Shown: in pieces, positions 1 through 12,651 of the stretch | How positions within the stretch are numbered: position 1 is the stretch's first letter | Layout of the letters: the number at the start of each line of letters is the position of its first letter | Assembly: GCA_016584495.1 (NCBI GenBank) | Contig: WAID01000004.1 | Coordinates: 2,604,001 to 2,668,000 of the forward strand | From: Celoporthe dispersa | Taxonomy: Eukaryota > Ascomycota > Sordariomycetes > Diaporthales > Cryphonectriaceae | Direction: 5' to 3' | Length of the DNA: 64,000 nucleotides | Notes under the pieces: model-generated | What the model was told of the DNA's origin: nothing | The model's database searches: none | The model's input: only the letters and a program-made list of their open reading frames with translations | Made by a program: the position numbers and the translations under genes

Positions 1-256
1 AGGAATAACATGCTACACAGGCAAATGTATCGACGACATTGCGCGAATAGAAATCAATCAAAGACACTTGTAGTGAGGCCTGCCTTGCTTAGATCGAGTA
101 GTATTCACGAAGCAGAATTACATTGCCAGAGTACATGGCCCCCCAAGTTCTTTGAGGAGACCTGACAGTGTTTTAGGGAGCCTCGTTTCGAAAACGGTGG
201 CGTGAGCAAGGACCGGGTATGATACAAGTTGTAGAGGCTGGCCAAGCTCCCATGCA

Positions 257-264
257 TATATATA
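257..264 (+). promoter_or_regulatory. possible TATA box of the PKS gene
   Basis: A TATATATA stretch lies about 130 bases before the chosen polyketide synthase start at 390. Position and composition fit a core promoter, but nothing else supports it. The rest of 1-389 shows no gene that I recognise. Confidence 0.3.
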
Positions 265-389
265 CTTAATCTTTTGATGAAATATGGCACTTCGAACATC
301 AAGATTGCGTTGGCTGCTCTACGTTTCGGCTTCTTCAGCAATATCAAAGGGTGTGACTACTTGAATAAAGCTCCGCTATTGCAATCACT

Positions 390-3300
390 ATGGAACACCT
401 CCCCGAAAGCCATCATCACATCGTTAAGTCGGGAGAACAGCCAGAGATTCTTGTATTTGGCCCACAATGTCTATCCTTTGACTACCAGGCTGCGTCACGC
501 CTGCGATCGCACTTGGCTGAAGATCCCGGCCTTCATTGGATACTGAACACGCTGGAAGACCTTTACAAATATTGGTCCAGGCTTGCAGACACCATTCCTA
601 TACTTCGACATCTGGACGGCGAGAGGATTTTGCGAAGCCTAGAGGAATGGCTGAGCAGCGGCGAAAGCAGTGCTCTGCCTTGGCCCTTGCCGAATACTAT
701 TCTGACTCCATTCGTGGTGGCACTCCACATCCATGAATTTCAGGACAGGACTTCAGCATATTCGTCTTCCGGCTATCAAAACCAAAGCGGAACACTTAGC
801 AGTTTTTCGGAAGTATTTGGCCTCTGTACTGGGCTTCTCAGCGCTGCCGCTGTGTCTTGCTCGTCTACTGAGGATCGCGAGATACATGGAGCTGTTGCCC
901 TACGCCTTGCCATGTTGATCGGCGCTGTGGTGGATGCGAAGGATTCATCTCTGTCGGAGGACGAGAGAGCCATATCGTTCTCTGTGATGTGGAGCCATGC
1001 GGAAGGCCGAACAATTTTGGCCGAAGTACTGGAGAAAGTCCCCACGGTAAGTGGCATGAATCTCTTCATTGCTAGCTAGATGTCCAAATTCCCTTCTCGT
1101 CATACTAATGGAATCATTAGGCTTTCGTCTCCGTCATCCAAGATGAGCGAAAGTGCACCGTAACAACCTCGACTGCGACAAAAGACCTGCTGTTCAGTCT
1201 ATTTAAGGCGTCCAACTTCTCTGCAGTCAAGGTTCCTTTGCGAGGGTACTTCCACTGGCATGGACATCAAGATAGCCTTGAGGCAATTCTCACATTTTGC
1301 GACAGTCATCCTGATTTCGGCCTGCCTATCTGCGGAGAGATCGCGTTACCAATGCGCTCAAACAAGACGGGCCTCCACATGGTTCCTTCTGTAAGAGCTC
1401 ACCATGCCATTATTAGGTCCATGCTCCTCGAACAGTCCAACTGGCAAAAGGCCTTTAAGAATATATCAGCCTCTTTTGATCTCTCCAATGGGGTTCGTAT
1501 GACAACAATTGGGCCAGAACAATGTGTGCCAGTCTACCTGACGCGACGTCTTCAAAAAAGAGGTCCAAATACGGTTGAGTACGAATCCCACAAGGAGAAA
1601 CTGAGCGACATTACTGTCAATGGGGATCCAGAGCACGACACAGCTTCATCTGAGAACCTCGGGCCATCGCTTAAGCCATCTCAGGACCATGTTGCTGTGA
1701 TTGGTATGGCATGTCACCTGCCAGGAGCCAGTGATTTAAATGGGTTTTGGGAAATCCTCTCCTCTGGAGAATCCCAGCACGTCGAGGTGCCACCAGAGCG
1801 ATTCGGCTTTGATACTCCCTGGAGGGAGTCTAATGACCGTAAATGGTACGGCAACTTTGTCCAGGATCATGATGCGTTTGATCATCGATTCTTCAAAAAG
1901 AGCCCAAGGGAGGTTGCATCAACCGATCCCCAGCAGCGTCTCATGCTTCAGGTCGCCTACCAAGCTGTGGAGCAGTCTGGGTATCTGTGTGGTCCCCACA
2001 ACAAGGAAGTTGGATGTTACATCGCCTTCGGCCTCAATGACTACGAAAACAACATTGGTTGCCATCCAGCCAACGCATACTCTGCTACTGGCAATCTCAA
2101 AGCTTTTGCAGCAGGGAAAATCAGTCACTATTTCGGATGGACCGGGCCTGGACTGACGATCGATACGGCTTGCTCATCCTCAGCTGTAGCTCTACATCTC
2201 GGCTGCCAGAGCATCCTGAGCGGTGACTGCACTGCGGCTCTTGTAGGCGGTGTGAATGTCATGGCTGGGCCCGAGTGGTTCCAAAACCTTGCAGGGGCCT
2301 CGTTCCTCAGCCCTTCGGGCCAATGCAGGTCGTTCGACGCCAATGCCGATGGCTACTGCCGCGGTGAAGCCGTGGGCGCTGTGTTCTTGAAGAGACTATC
2401 CTCGGCTATAGAAGATGGCGATCAAGTTTTCGGCATCGTCGCAGCCAGTGGTATTCAGCAGAACACAAACTGCACAGCCATCACAGTTCCAAATACGCCT
2501 TCATTGACAAACCTATTTCGCAGGGTGACCTGCCGCGCTGGAATCTCACCTGGTGATGTTTCGTACGTGGAGGCCCACGGCACGGGCACACCAGTGGGCG
2601 ATCCGGTGGAGTTTGATAGTATTCGGCAAGTCTTTGGAGGACCTATTCGGCGGGATCTACTCTCAGTAGGATCGGTTAAAGGCCTCATAGGACATGCAGA
2701 ATCAGCATCGGGAATGGTATCTTTGTTGAAGATTCTTGTTATGATTCATCATGGTTCCATCCCACCTCAGGCGAGCTTCCAGAGTATCAGCCCAGCGCTC
2801 AATGTAGCCCCAACAGATCAGATGGAGATCTCTACAACCTATCAACCATGGACCGTCAGGTTCCGCGCTGCACTTGTCAACAATTACGGCGCCTCGGGCT
2901 CGAATGCCTCATTTCTGGTAACGCAACCACCTAAATTACCAACAAATACTTCCACGGTGCCAAATTCCGATTCATCTGCAGGCAATTACAGCTGGCCGGT
3001 CTGCATATATGCATCAGATGACAACGCATTGAGGAGATATTGTACCAGACTGTTGGACCACCTCAAAAGCAGCAAGGTGCAGTTGTTGTCTGGACTTGCA
3101 TTCCAGCTGGCAAGGCAGTCGAACAGAGCGCTGCCACGATTGCTTTCCTTCACTTGCAAGACTATTGACGAGTTGGAAGACAAGCTCCAGACTTGGGACC
3201 CGTCCGTTGTCACCACTGTTCCTCCGCCCAAACCAGTCATTCTATGTTTCGGAGGTCAGAGGTCTGATTTCGTCGGGTTGGACAAGGGGATATATGACAC

Positions 3301-6300
3301 CACCAATATTCTTCGAACTCACCTCGACCGGTGCAACCTGATCTGTGAGAAATTGGGAACGTCTATCTACCCTGCGGTTTTCCAAATGGCTCCGACTCAA
3401 GATATCGTCACGCTCCATGCGGCGCTGTTCTCTCTCCAGATCGCCTGCGCGCTAAGTTGGATTGATTGCATGCCTGGTATCGAGATTGCAGCCGTGATCG
3501 GACATAGCTTTGGGGAACTGTCAGCTCTTTGTATCTCGGAGATCGTGTCTCTTGAAGACATGTTGGGATACATCATCGGCAGAGCCCGCTTGATCAGAGA
3601 CAGGTGGTGTCCAGAAAGAGGAACCATGATGGCCATTGAAGGTGACCTGCATATTGTGAAGACGCTGCTTGCTAAAGCGGCCATCCTCCATCCTGACAAG
3701 CACGCAGTCTCAATTGCATGCTTCAACGGACCGAGGAGCTTCACACTTGCTGGCTCAACAGATGCTATGGATGCTATCAACCGACTTGTTTCCACCGAAG
3801 TGGCATTCTCCTCGGTCAGGATGAAGAGACTCGAAGTTACGCATGCTTACCACTGCAGTCTCGCTGATCCGATTCTTCCACGGCTGGAAGCCTTGGTCTC
3901 GAATATCAAGTTCTACCCTCCGCGCATCCATATCGAGCATGCCAACGCCGAAGGGTCGTGGAATGGCAGCTTGCTAGTTCAGCACTTGCGACAACCCGTC
4001 CACTTCTCAAACGCAGTGCAGCGGTTAGCCAGCAGGTTCGGCCCGGCGATTTGGCTCGAGGCCGGCAATAACTCAGGCATCACTATGATGGCAAGTCGCA
4101 ATCTCGAGCAGAATATGCAAGAGCTCTCAGCGAGAAGCCATTTTCTGCCGATCAATATCACGGAGGGAGCTCCGCCGCAAGGCATATCTGGCCCGACCGT
4201 TGCTCTCTGGAGGGAGGGCATCAATGTGTCGTTTTGGCCGCATCACAAAAGCCAAACGCATGAATACCCTCGAATGTTACTTCCACCGTACCAATTTGAG
4301 AAGACTAAACATTGGTTGGATCGCACGCGACCTCTGCGTGCCACGGAGTCGTTTCCAGTCCAACAAGAACAAACACTCGACACTCTGTGGTCATTCTATA
4401 CCTATCGAGACGAAAAAAAGCGGTCGGTTCGTTTTCGCGTGAACACCGAGTCCCAAAAGTTCCAGTCGATCTTGAAGGATCATGTGGTTGCCCAAACCAA
4501 CCCTTTGTGCCCCAGCACAGTGCAGCTCGATATTGCCATCGACGCTTTACTAAGCCTGCGACCGGACTTCACGTGCGGAATGTACATACCTCAGTTGGTT
4601 GGCATGGACAGCCACGCTCCTATGCAACTCGATCCTTCGTGTGGAGCATGGCTGGATGCGCAAGCTGAGGATGCAGAAGCATTGGCGTGGTCGTGGGCCA
4701 TTACCAGTGCCAGTGGTCCGCCCAATTCCACCACAACTAATTACGTGTCCGGCAAGGTCATCTTCTCCGCTGTCTCTGAACTGGGATCTCCGGGTCAATT
4801 TGCCAACTATGAACGTATCGTTCGACGAGAGCGTTGTCTGGATCTGCTGAACAGCCGGCTGGGGGACGACATTATTCAAGGCAAGAAACATATCTATCGC
4901 TTGTTCTCAGACACTGTTGAGTATGGAGCCAGATTTCAAGGGCTTCAGAAGCTTGTGGCGAGGGGAGAGCACGAGTCTGCCGGTCTTGTGGTTGTGCAGG
5001 GTGTTTCGGAGCAGCCACAATCTTGGTTGGAGTTCACCACGGCTGACTGCTTTTGTCAAGTGGCTGGAATATTCATCAACGCCATGATGGATAAGTCTTC
5101 TGAAGAGATGTACATCTCGGACAAGATTCAGCAATGGATACGCTCGCCTCTTTGGAGGAGAGAGGCTCGCTGTGCTGAGACCGTCGAGACCTTTGAGGTC
5201 TATGCATGCCATTCTCGCCCTTCGAACAAGGAGTTCTTGAGCGATGTCTTCGTGTTCGACCATTCGAACGGCGCATTGGTTGAGGTGATTCTTGGTATTC
5301 ACTATCAGAAAATCCCCAAAGCTCTCATGAGACGAGTTCCAGGGGTGAGACCCAAAAGTACTGAGCCCTCTACGACCAAGATTTCTGGTGTATTTCAGGA
5401 CGTCACGGCCAACGTCATTCGCAGCTCCGCCGCATCGTTCAACGGCATGATAGAAGTCAAGTCCACCGAACCCATTCCAAAGCCAAACGGACGACAGATA
5501 GACATCCCAGGACAATTGCGACAGATCATCTCCAATTTATCTGGCCTGGATACCGCTGAAATCAAGAGTGACTCACAGCTCGCGGACCTAGGCATCGACT
5601 CTTTGATGGGAATGGAGCTTACACGCGAGCTCGAGACGACGTTCAAATGCAAACTGGATATGTCTCGGCTGATGGAGATAGTTGACTTCCCAGGCCTTGT
5701 CTGTTTGTTGCAGCAGACTCTGGGCATGTCCAAGGAGCCCGGGCATGGTATCGACGCATCTAGATCCACGTACTTGAACAAAGACCGCCTCGAAATTGGC
5801 TTAAGCAATATCCCTCGTGGCCCGGCTCCCCTGTTGACGCCCCAGAGCATCATGGACTCGCCCCTGAATCTGCCTTCGAATATCATCAGCCAGGTATTTA
5901 GAGAATGCAAGCAAGAAACCGACAATTATATCAGGACACATGGGCTCAGCGGATATGTTGATAAAGTTCTTCCAAAGTCAAATGAATTATGCGTCACGTA
6001 CATCTGTGAGGCTTTGGAACAACTTGGATGTCCCATCCGAACTACTACTCCAGGAGAGAGCCTTGCCCGGATCAACCATCTGACCCGCCATGAAAAGTTC
6101 GTCACTCTTCTTTACGCCATTTTGGAAAGGGATGCCGGTCTCATCAAACGCTCTCGGCATGGCCAGTTCCTTCGCACAGCCCAGGCCGCCCCGACTGTGC
6201 CTTCTGCAGTTCTCCTGCAGGAGCTCAATCACGAAGCGCCTCAACATGCTCCAGACCACAATCTGACATCTCTGGTGGGCCAAAGGCTTGCCGACTGCCT

Positions 6301-8331
6301 CAACGGGAAATCAGATGGGATTCAACTTATCTTTGGCACACCAGAGGGACGAGATATGGCGTCTGCCATGTACAGTCAGTCTCCAATCAATGCCGTGTGG
6401 ATCAAACAACTCGAATGTTTTATCCACCGTCTGGTCCAGAACTTTCCTGTGTCCGACGAGCCTCTCAGGATTTTTGGAACTTGGCGCTGGAACAGGAGGG
6501 ACAACATCCACCATAGTCCCTCTCCTCGCTGGCCTCGGAGTACCAGTAAGCTACACAGTGACGGACATATCGTCCTCGCTCGTCGCAGCTGCACGAAAGC
6601 GCTTCAATAAATACCCCTTCGTTGATTACCGCGTAATCGATATCGAGAAGACCCCGTCTTTCCAGCTCTTGAATCACTACCACGTGGTCCTCGCAACAAA
6701 TTGCGTGCACGCTACACAGGATCTTGTCCGTTCTACCACAAACATTCGTCAGATGCTTCGCCCTGAAGGATTCCTGATTATGCTGGAAATGACAAAGCAG
6801 CTGATCTGGATAGACTTGGTCTTCGGCCTCGTCGAGGGCTGGTGGGCTTTCCAAGACAACCGCAAATACGTCTTAGGAACCGCTGAGATATGGAAAGAAG
6901 CGCTGTATGAAGCGGGCTTTGGACACGTGGACTGGACAGAAGGTGAGGAGCCAGAGAGCGATATTCAACGGTTGATCCTGGCCACTGGTACGAAGTACGA
7001 GGAGAGCCATACACTATCCACTGCTTTGGTGTGTAGCCGTCCAAGCAGCCTCCCTGACGACATTGATCCGGCTGTGCAGGATCGTGAGGACACCATTGAT
7101 CTTTACGTACAACGGTACACAGATGGCTTTTTCTCTTCAGCCCACCCATCATCTGGGAGATATTGGTGTTCAAGTCGACGATGAATCCTTCAATGTCCTC
7201 GTCACGGGTACTACCGGCAGCTTAGGCTCTCATCTCATACATTATCTGGCCTCATTACCACAGGTCGGGATGGTGATATGTCTGAATCGAACGAACAAAG
7301 TGGACGGTCAATCTCGTCAACACAACGCTCTGCGCTCTAAAGGCATCAGCCTCAACTCGCAAGAGATGAGCAAACTGAGAGTCTTCCAAACCGATACTCA
7401 TCAGACTCTCCTCGGACTCACACCACAAGACTACCGCTTTCTCGCTAGCAGTATCACGCATATCGTCCACAACGCCTGGCCCATGAGCATAAGCCGCACG
7501 ATCAAAGGTTTCGAGCTCCAATTCAAAATTGTTCGCAACCTGGTTGACCTCGCAAGAGACGCGAACGCGTATCATGGGCGAAGTATCGGCTTCCAATTCG
7601 TCTCTTCCATTGGCGTCGTGGGCCTTCACCCGCTACATACCGGCTCCCCCCTCGTGTCGGAGGAACCCATGCCAGTCAGATCCGTGCTGCCTAATGGATA
7701 TGGAGACGCGAAACTTACATGTGAGCGCATAGTAGAGGCGACTCTTGGCAAGTTCCCTGAGGCTTTTCATGTGGCCATGAGCGTTCGCATCGGGCAAATC
7801 TCTGGGTCCAGGACAACAGGTTACTGGAATCCTGTAGAGCATTTTTCCTTTGTTGTCAAGTCGAGCCAGGCTCTCGGTGTCTTACCTGATTTGACAGGTT
7901 CCCTGAGCTGGTGTCCTGTGAATGATGTCGCTGCGGTGCTAGGGGAACTGCTTCTTTCTCCTACCGATGGGAAGGATGAGGCAGGTGAACGGAGGCATGG
8001 GGTGTACCATATTGAAAACCCTGTGCGCCAAAATTGGGGTCAGATGATACAGTGGCTGCGAGCGGCATTAGGCGTGCAGAAGGTTGTGCCATTTTCAGAG
8101 TGGCTTAGGTGTGTCCGAGACTCGGTGCTCACGGAGGACGCCAACCCAGCTATAAGGCTGGCGGACTTTTTGGAGACTCATTTCATTCGCATGTCATGTG
8201 GTGGCCTTGTTCTCAGTACAGAGAGGAGTCGGGAGAGGTCCCGGTGGCTGAGGGATGTCGAGGCTGTGGATAAAGTGCTAGTGGACATGTATATCAAGAG
8301 CTGGAAAGCAGCCGGGGTTTTGTCACTCTGA
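390..8331 (+). CDS. non-reducing polyketide synthase, SAT-KS-AT-PT-ACP-MT-R (frame broken twice)
   Basis: Iterative NR-PKS that should build a C-methylated aromatic or pre-aromatic polyketide and release it reductively as an aldehyde. Exon 1 is 390-1046, the intron 1047-1120 (GTAAGT, branch ACTAAT, TAG), and exon 2 runs to 8331. Approximate residues: SAT 10-360 with the GLCTG motif (Cys 146); KS 408-830 with DTACSS (Cys 570) and its two His motifs; AT 920-1270 with GHSFG (Ser 1015); PT 1307-1615 with His 1340 and Asp 1528; one ACP with GIDSL (Ser 1713); methyltransferase about 1805-2195 with LELGAGTGG; thioester reductase from about 2240 with GTTGSLGSHL and YGDAK. The frame shifts by +1 in the T runs 6471-6475 and 7128-7132. 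Removing one T from each gives 2,621 aa, the usual length of this architecture. This domain order is known from citrinin, sorbicillin and asperfuranone type synthases; the product here is unknown. The C-terminal piece (7063-8331) would be mis-called as a separate reductase. Confidence 0.93.
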
Positions 8332-8803
8332 GTCTTATTCGTATAGACATTCACTCTTTCCTTGCTTCGACCTCTTACTTTTGAAAGCTTGAATTAATGA
8401 TCAAATGAAGATTCTTGGCTGATCTGGATCATGAATGCTCAGAAAACAAGACAATACTGAAATTCATCGCCTTCTACAAGCTACTCTGGCTCACCACTGA
8501 CTTCTGTTTGTCTAAAAAAAAAACAAGACTACTACGGAGACAAGTATCAATAGCTCTGTGGAGGATAAATGAGCTATCATAGCTATCATTTTGACATGGA
8601 AAATTCGTCCGTCAAATTGTAATAATCTTTGCCAGCTTAATCTTCTACAGTGGTCGATATTTTACACACATCCACCTCACAATTTGGACTAAGACCTTGG
8701 TTATTACAGCTAGATGCTTTCTTATACTTTAGAACTGCCTGATAATCATATTACTTTGCACCTAATACAAAAGGCAGCTCTTATTTCTGAATTTTAAACC
8801 CAT
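8332..8803. other. AT-rich intergenic stretch
   Basis: About 470 bases between the stop codons of two convergent genes. Both 3' ends lie here; I see no gene or repeat in it. Confidence 0.6.
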
Positions 8804-9442
8804 CTAGCTCGTATAATTTCCGACCTTCAGCGCAAATAATCAGTCTCTTGTCACCATCCTCTACACTCGAGTACAACCACTAGTATGTGTACTCACCTGC
8901 CAGATATCCAAAGTGACTCCACCGTCAACCTGCACCGCAAACCCATACGCAACCACCTTGTTCAGCCAGTCATAAACGGGACACGCCGTCTCGAAAGTCG
9001 CAAACACGTTCGGCTTGTGACCAGTCGCCGTGCACATGATCTGGCACCCATCCGATGTCTGGAGAAGGAACACCGCATTTGGGTCAAAGGTCCCGTCGGC
9101 GTCAGTGAGGCCGTCATCGAGGCCGCCCAGAACCGTGCCTAGGAACTGAGTCAGTCCTGAAGTGGCCATTCGTTCGTTGACTTTGGACTTGGGCGCTCTC
9201 AGTCGAGAAGATGTCTTACCATTCAGTGGTCCGGTGAAATTACCGCCCGCAACGGGTTCGAAGATTCGCTGGCCGAGCGGGGTCTGACCCAGCGTATAGG
9301 CCGTGTTGACGAGGAGAGTCACGGTGAACAGGTATTCCGTATCCGGGGCTGCTGGTGCAGAGGAGCGCGGTGACACTGACCTCGGGCTGGCAAGAGCACT
9401 GGCCGCGAGGCTAAGAAGGCTTAAGACTGACCGAAACAGCAT
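8804..9442 (-). CDS. secreted DUF3237-family protein
   Basis: Small secreted protein of unknown function. The N-terminus has a clear signal peptide (hydrophobic core residues 5-18, Ala-rich cleavage region). The mature part follows the DUF3237 pattern: a YLFTVTL start, a GQRIFEPVAGG strand, then GGLDDG and a strand-rich C-terminus. Three exons fit: 9220-9442, 8897-9138 and 8804-8824. Intron 9139-9219 is 81 bases without a stop, so it reads through silently; its GTAAGA, CTGAC and CTAG signals and the restored GTVLGG motif show it is an intron. Intron 8825-8896 starts GTGAGT and contains CTGAT. The product is 161 aa. It converges with the PKS, but no enzymatic link can be shown. The last 21-base exon is the least certain part. 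Confidence 0.8.
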
Positions 9443-11567
9443 TGTTTTTTCTTTTTTCTTTTCCCAATTGCGTTCACAGGTTGGAGCTTAAAATCAGCCC
9501 TTTTGTTGCTGTATAAGTAGATTGGATGGTGTGATGGTGGTGCTCATCAAGATTTGAACCGCGCAATACCTTCATTTTATGGATTATCTCATGGGCACTT
9601 TTTATGCTTGATGTAGCTTTACAGCCCCCATTACGCATCTCCGAAGAAGCCAGTCTATTGAAAGCAACATTAAACGCCCGGCATCAAGACCAGAATGCAA
9701 GCGTGCGCCACGGATGACTCTACGTTGTCAATAGTCCCAACCTTCGGGGTGTACAAATTTTTCTTATACGCAGGAGGATCGCAGAAGGTCATGCCTAGAC
9801 TAGTGCTCGTAAACGCGCCATTTAGGGGCGGGTCGGATAGACATGGAAATTAACCACGCCATTCGTCGCATCGGAGGAACGAAGAGGCTGGGAACTAACG
9901 CAAGGCTGTGCCTGCGTCAGCGGAATGCCCCCCCGAGGAGTCAACGCTACGCTGTTGTGGATTAACCTGCGTAAGACCGCATGTCCGTTGATGGCGCTGA
10001 CTCTGGCTAGGCACCCTGCCAGTTGCCATGCTTGCTCCCATCTTCAAGCGCAAGGTCCGAATTCCAGCGCGGAACCCAATGTGACTAGGTCATCATTAGT
10101 CTGTTTGATGGCTTCTCCGCTGACACTCAAGATGCAGCATTTGTGGATGTCTGTGGTCCCTTGGTACAACAAATCTCTTTCTTCGGCACAAGGAAAACCT
10201 GGTCTGAAACTTTCCAATGCAGCTATTTTTCAAAGCCTGTAAACCTACCTCTATACTCGTTTGGGAAAAGAAAACCTCCGTCTTCTCTTAGAGAAAGACA
10301 CCCCGAGATAATACGTCTGTTACGATCATGTGAGGCTTTAATTTAATTTAATTTTTTCGAGTAGCTTTCAATCATTCAGTGAATCTGTGGATGGAGAAGA
10401 ACTCTTCGTATCTTTAGTATAGCAATCCCTAATTACGTCCTGTAGTGGATATTACACTTCAGGCTTATGAGCAACTATTCACATTTTCAATATTATTATA
10501 TCGACGCTGGCCTTGTGGTGCACCAGAACTCGTACAGAATTTCACCCAGGCTGCTTATAGGCGCCACGATATGATATACTTGAAAGTTATCTTTGGGGCT
10601 AGTATGGTAATTTTTCAAGATTTATGACGTGCCCGGACGAATATCGGCGACAAGCTCTCCCTCTCCCTCCCTCCCCTCCTCTCTCTCTTTGAATGTGTGT
10701 GGAGGAAGGGAAATAATCCTTACATTTCATCTATTAGCCCGTGAATCATGAGACCATAGGATGTTGATCGTACTTGTTGACAGAAAGCTGGAATTCATGT
10801 GTTGATGTTTTAGCACCTTTATACTCTGGACCATAATAATTCATGACTATTTCCATATTTTTATTCTGGAGATAGAATAACACGATGGTAGCTCTTATAC
10901 TAAAGATGATATATGTAGTGTCGTGTAGACTATCTATAAGATTCAAGGTGTTTGTAAACGCAGATTCATCTGGTCCGCTGGTTACGGGCAGATTAATAGG
11001 ATATATTCCTCGACGCTGCTCGTATAATTCGTATTAATAGATGGCCGTGGCAAAGTTATCGCTGCTTAATATCGACTACGAGTGGTACACTATTACCAGC
11101 CTGCGTTCCCACGACACAATTGAGACTAACCTGATAGGAATGTCGCGCTTCAGCCCGAATTGGTCGAGTACTGCAGAAGCAAAACAGTCCGTCTTGTCAT
11201 CCGGGAGTACAAGTCGAGCTGTTGACAGGAAATCTAAACGAGACGGTGAGTAGTAGAGTCACACAGCACGCAAAGGAACCGAGTCAGCAGAAGAGTAAAT
11301 AATTGTAGTCTGCCGTCGACTTATAATACTCTTCGCGGATTGCAGCTAAGGACACCCTCCAGAACAAATGGCCGCCGTCATTCATCACGAGATTTTCATG
11401 ACATCAGTGACTAGACTACATACTTCTGTAATTGTAGGAACATGAACCTTTTGTGCCTCAAGAGAAGATTCTCCTCCTCGCAGGCTATAAGATCTGGGTG
11501 TAGTGACATGCAAAAAATTTCCATGGCAGCTGATACAGGCCTTCGCAACCACCGTGCATTCATCAAT
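9443..11567. other. gene-poor, partly AT-rich stretch
   Basis: About 2.1 kb holding the promoter of the DUF3237 gene on its left side and AT-rich DNA around 10.3-11.0 kb. The short open frames here show no recognisable motif. The AT-rich part could be a decayed repeat, but I see no terminal repeats. Confidence 0.5.
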
Positions 11568-12339
11568 ATGGCCTCTACATACCTCTCGTACCCCCCTGAT
11601 CATTCTGGCAATCTGAACTTCCCAACATATGCTTCGCTACCTGGAGAGTATTTCGAGGTACGCTACACGCATGCGACCGGAGGCTATAAACAAGATTATC
11701 ATAAGTCACTGCCACTGTGGCCAGCACACTAAGCAATGCTCAACGATATCATCGCTCTGTACGAGATGAAACCAATGGTGGATCGAGTGAAGCACTACAC
11801 CCTGGACTGCGTCTACAACGGCCAGTTCGTACACGCCAACAATCGCTACAAATCGGCTGCTCAGTGGTTTGCTGTGCCGAGGCTGTTTGCGGGCGTCAAG
11901 AGCCACAGGTACCAGGTGGTGACCAACGACCAGGACCTGATCCATTTCCGGAACGAAGAGGTCAGTGAGTAGGATGATGTACCCTCTGGCATCACTTGGT
12001 AGTGAATCCATGTGTTCTTTTCTCAGGAATGGACATGCAAGGTCACTCCCAAGACGGCAATCGTGAACGCCATCGTGAGCCTGTCTTCGGACATAGCGAC
12101 CATCGGTATTTTTTTTTATCGGTGTGAAGTATCACAAGGATCAGGCTAACTAAGAAGACTGCTAGAATGAAGGGATTGGCGCTGCTATCAAAAGTTTCTA
12201 ACCCGATAGCATGCCGAAACAGATGAACCCGCGTGAACTGAAAGCGTTTGAAGCCGACAAGGGCGCTCGGAGGGAGAAGAGACATGAGTACGGAAGTGGA
12301 GACCAGAAAGAAGAATCTCCCGTCAAGAATATGCAATGA
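11568..12339 (+). pseudogene. decayed gene for a small soluble protein, possibly SnoaL/NTF2-like
   Basis: A co-linear coding remnant of about 235 codons can be followed from the ATG at 11568 to the TGA at 12337. Exon 1 ends at 11960; the intron 11961-12026 (GTCAGT...TCTCAG) joins NEE to EWTCKV in frame. In-frame stops lie at 11730 (TAA), 12151 (TAA), 12163 (TAG) and 12199 (TAA), and the frame slips at the T9 run 12109-12117. Protein-like sequence continues smoothly through every stop (for example WPAH, stop, AMLNDI). From memory it resembles fungal hypothetical proteins with a VKYHKD segment that may have an NTF2-like fold; I cannot name the family securely. Several stops are one C-to-T step from Gln codons, which would fit repeat-induced point mutation. 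Unlike the one-base breaks elsewhere in the window, these are substitutions, so the gene looks genuinely dead. Confidence 0.65.
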
Positions 12340-12651
12340 ATATTTCAATATCGCACATGACTTGAGAGAGTGGAGTACATGCTAAAATACCTAGGCACGA
12401 ATAATACCATAAATTATGGACTGGGTCCTTGGAGGTGATTTCAGTTCACCATTACTGATAATCGACGCCAGGTTTCACACCAAGCCTACCTGAGTGTCCA
12501 TATCGGACAAACGGTGTGGTCTATCTAGGCCTCTAAGTCCTGAGCCCTCCCTTTAGGTCACCGACTCCTTATACCATACACTCCAAATCCAATATGTAGA
12601 GCGGAGCATCGTCCGAAGTATAGCGCGATTGGCGGTGTTAATGTTGAGACG
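12340..12651. other. short intergenic stretch
   Basis: About 310 bases between the pseudogene end and the convergent paraoxonase-like gene. I see nothing in it. Confidence 0.55.

Noticed and set aside
6471..7132. Programmed ribosomal frameshifting in the PKS
   Set aside because: The same kind of break occurs in many unrelated genes of the window and in both directions, so a sequence artefact explains it better.
7063..8331. Stand-alone reductase gene downstream of the PKS
   Set aside because: It is the C-terminal R domain of the PKS; removing one T at 7128-7132 makes it continuous with the methyltransferase domain.
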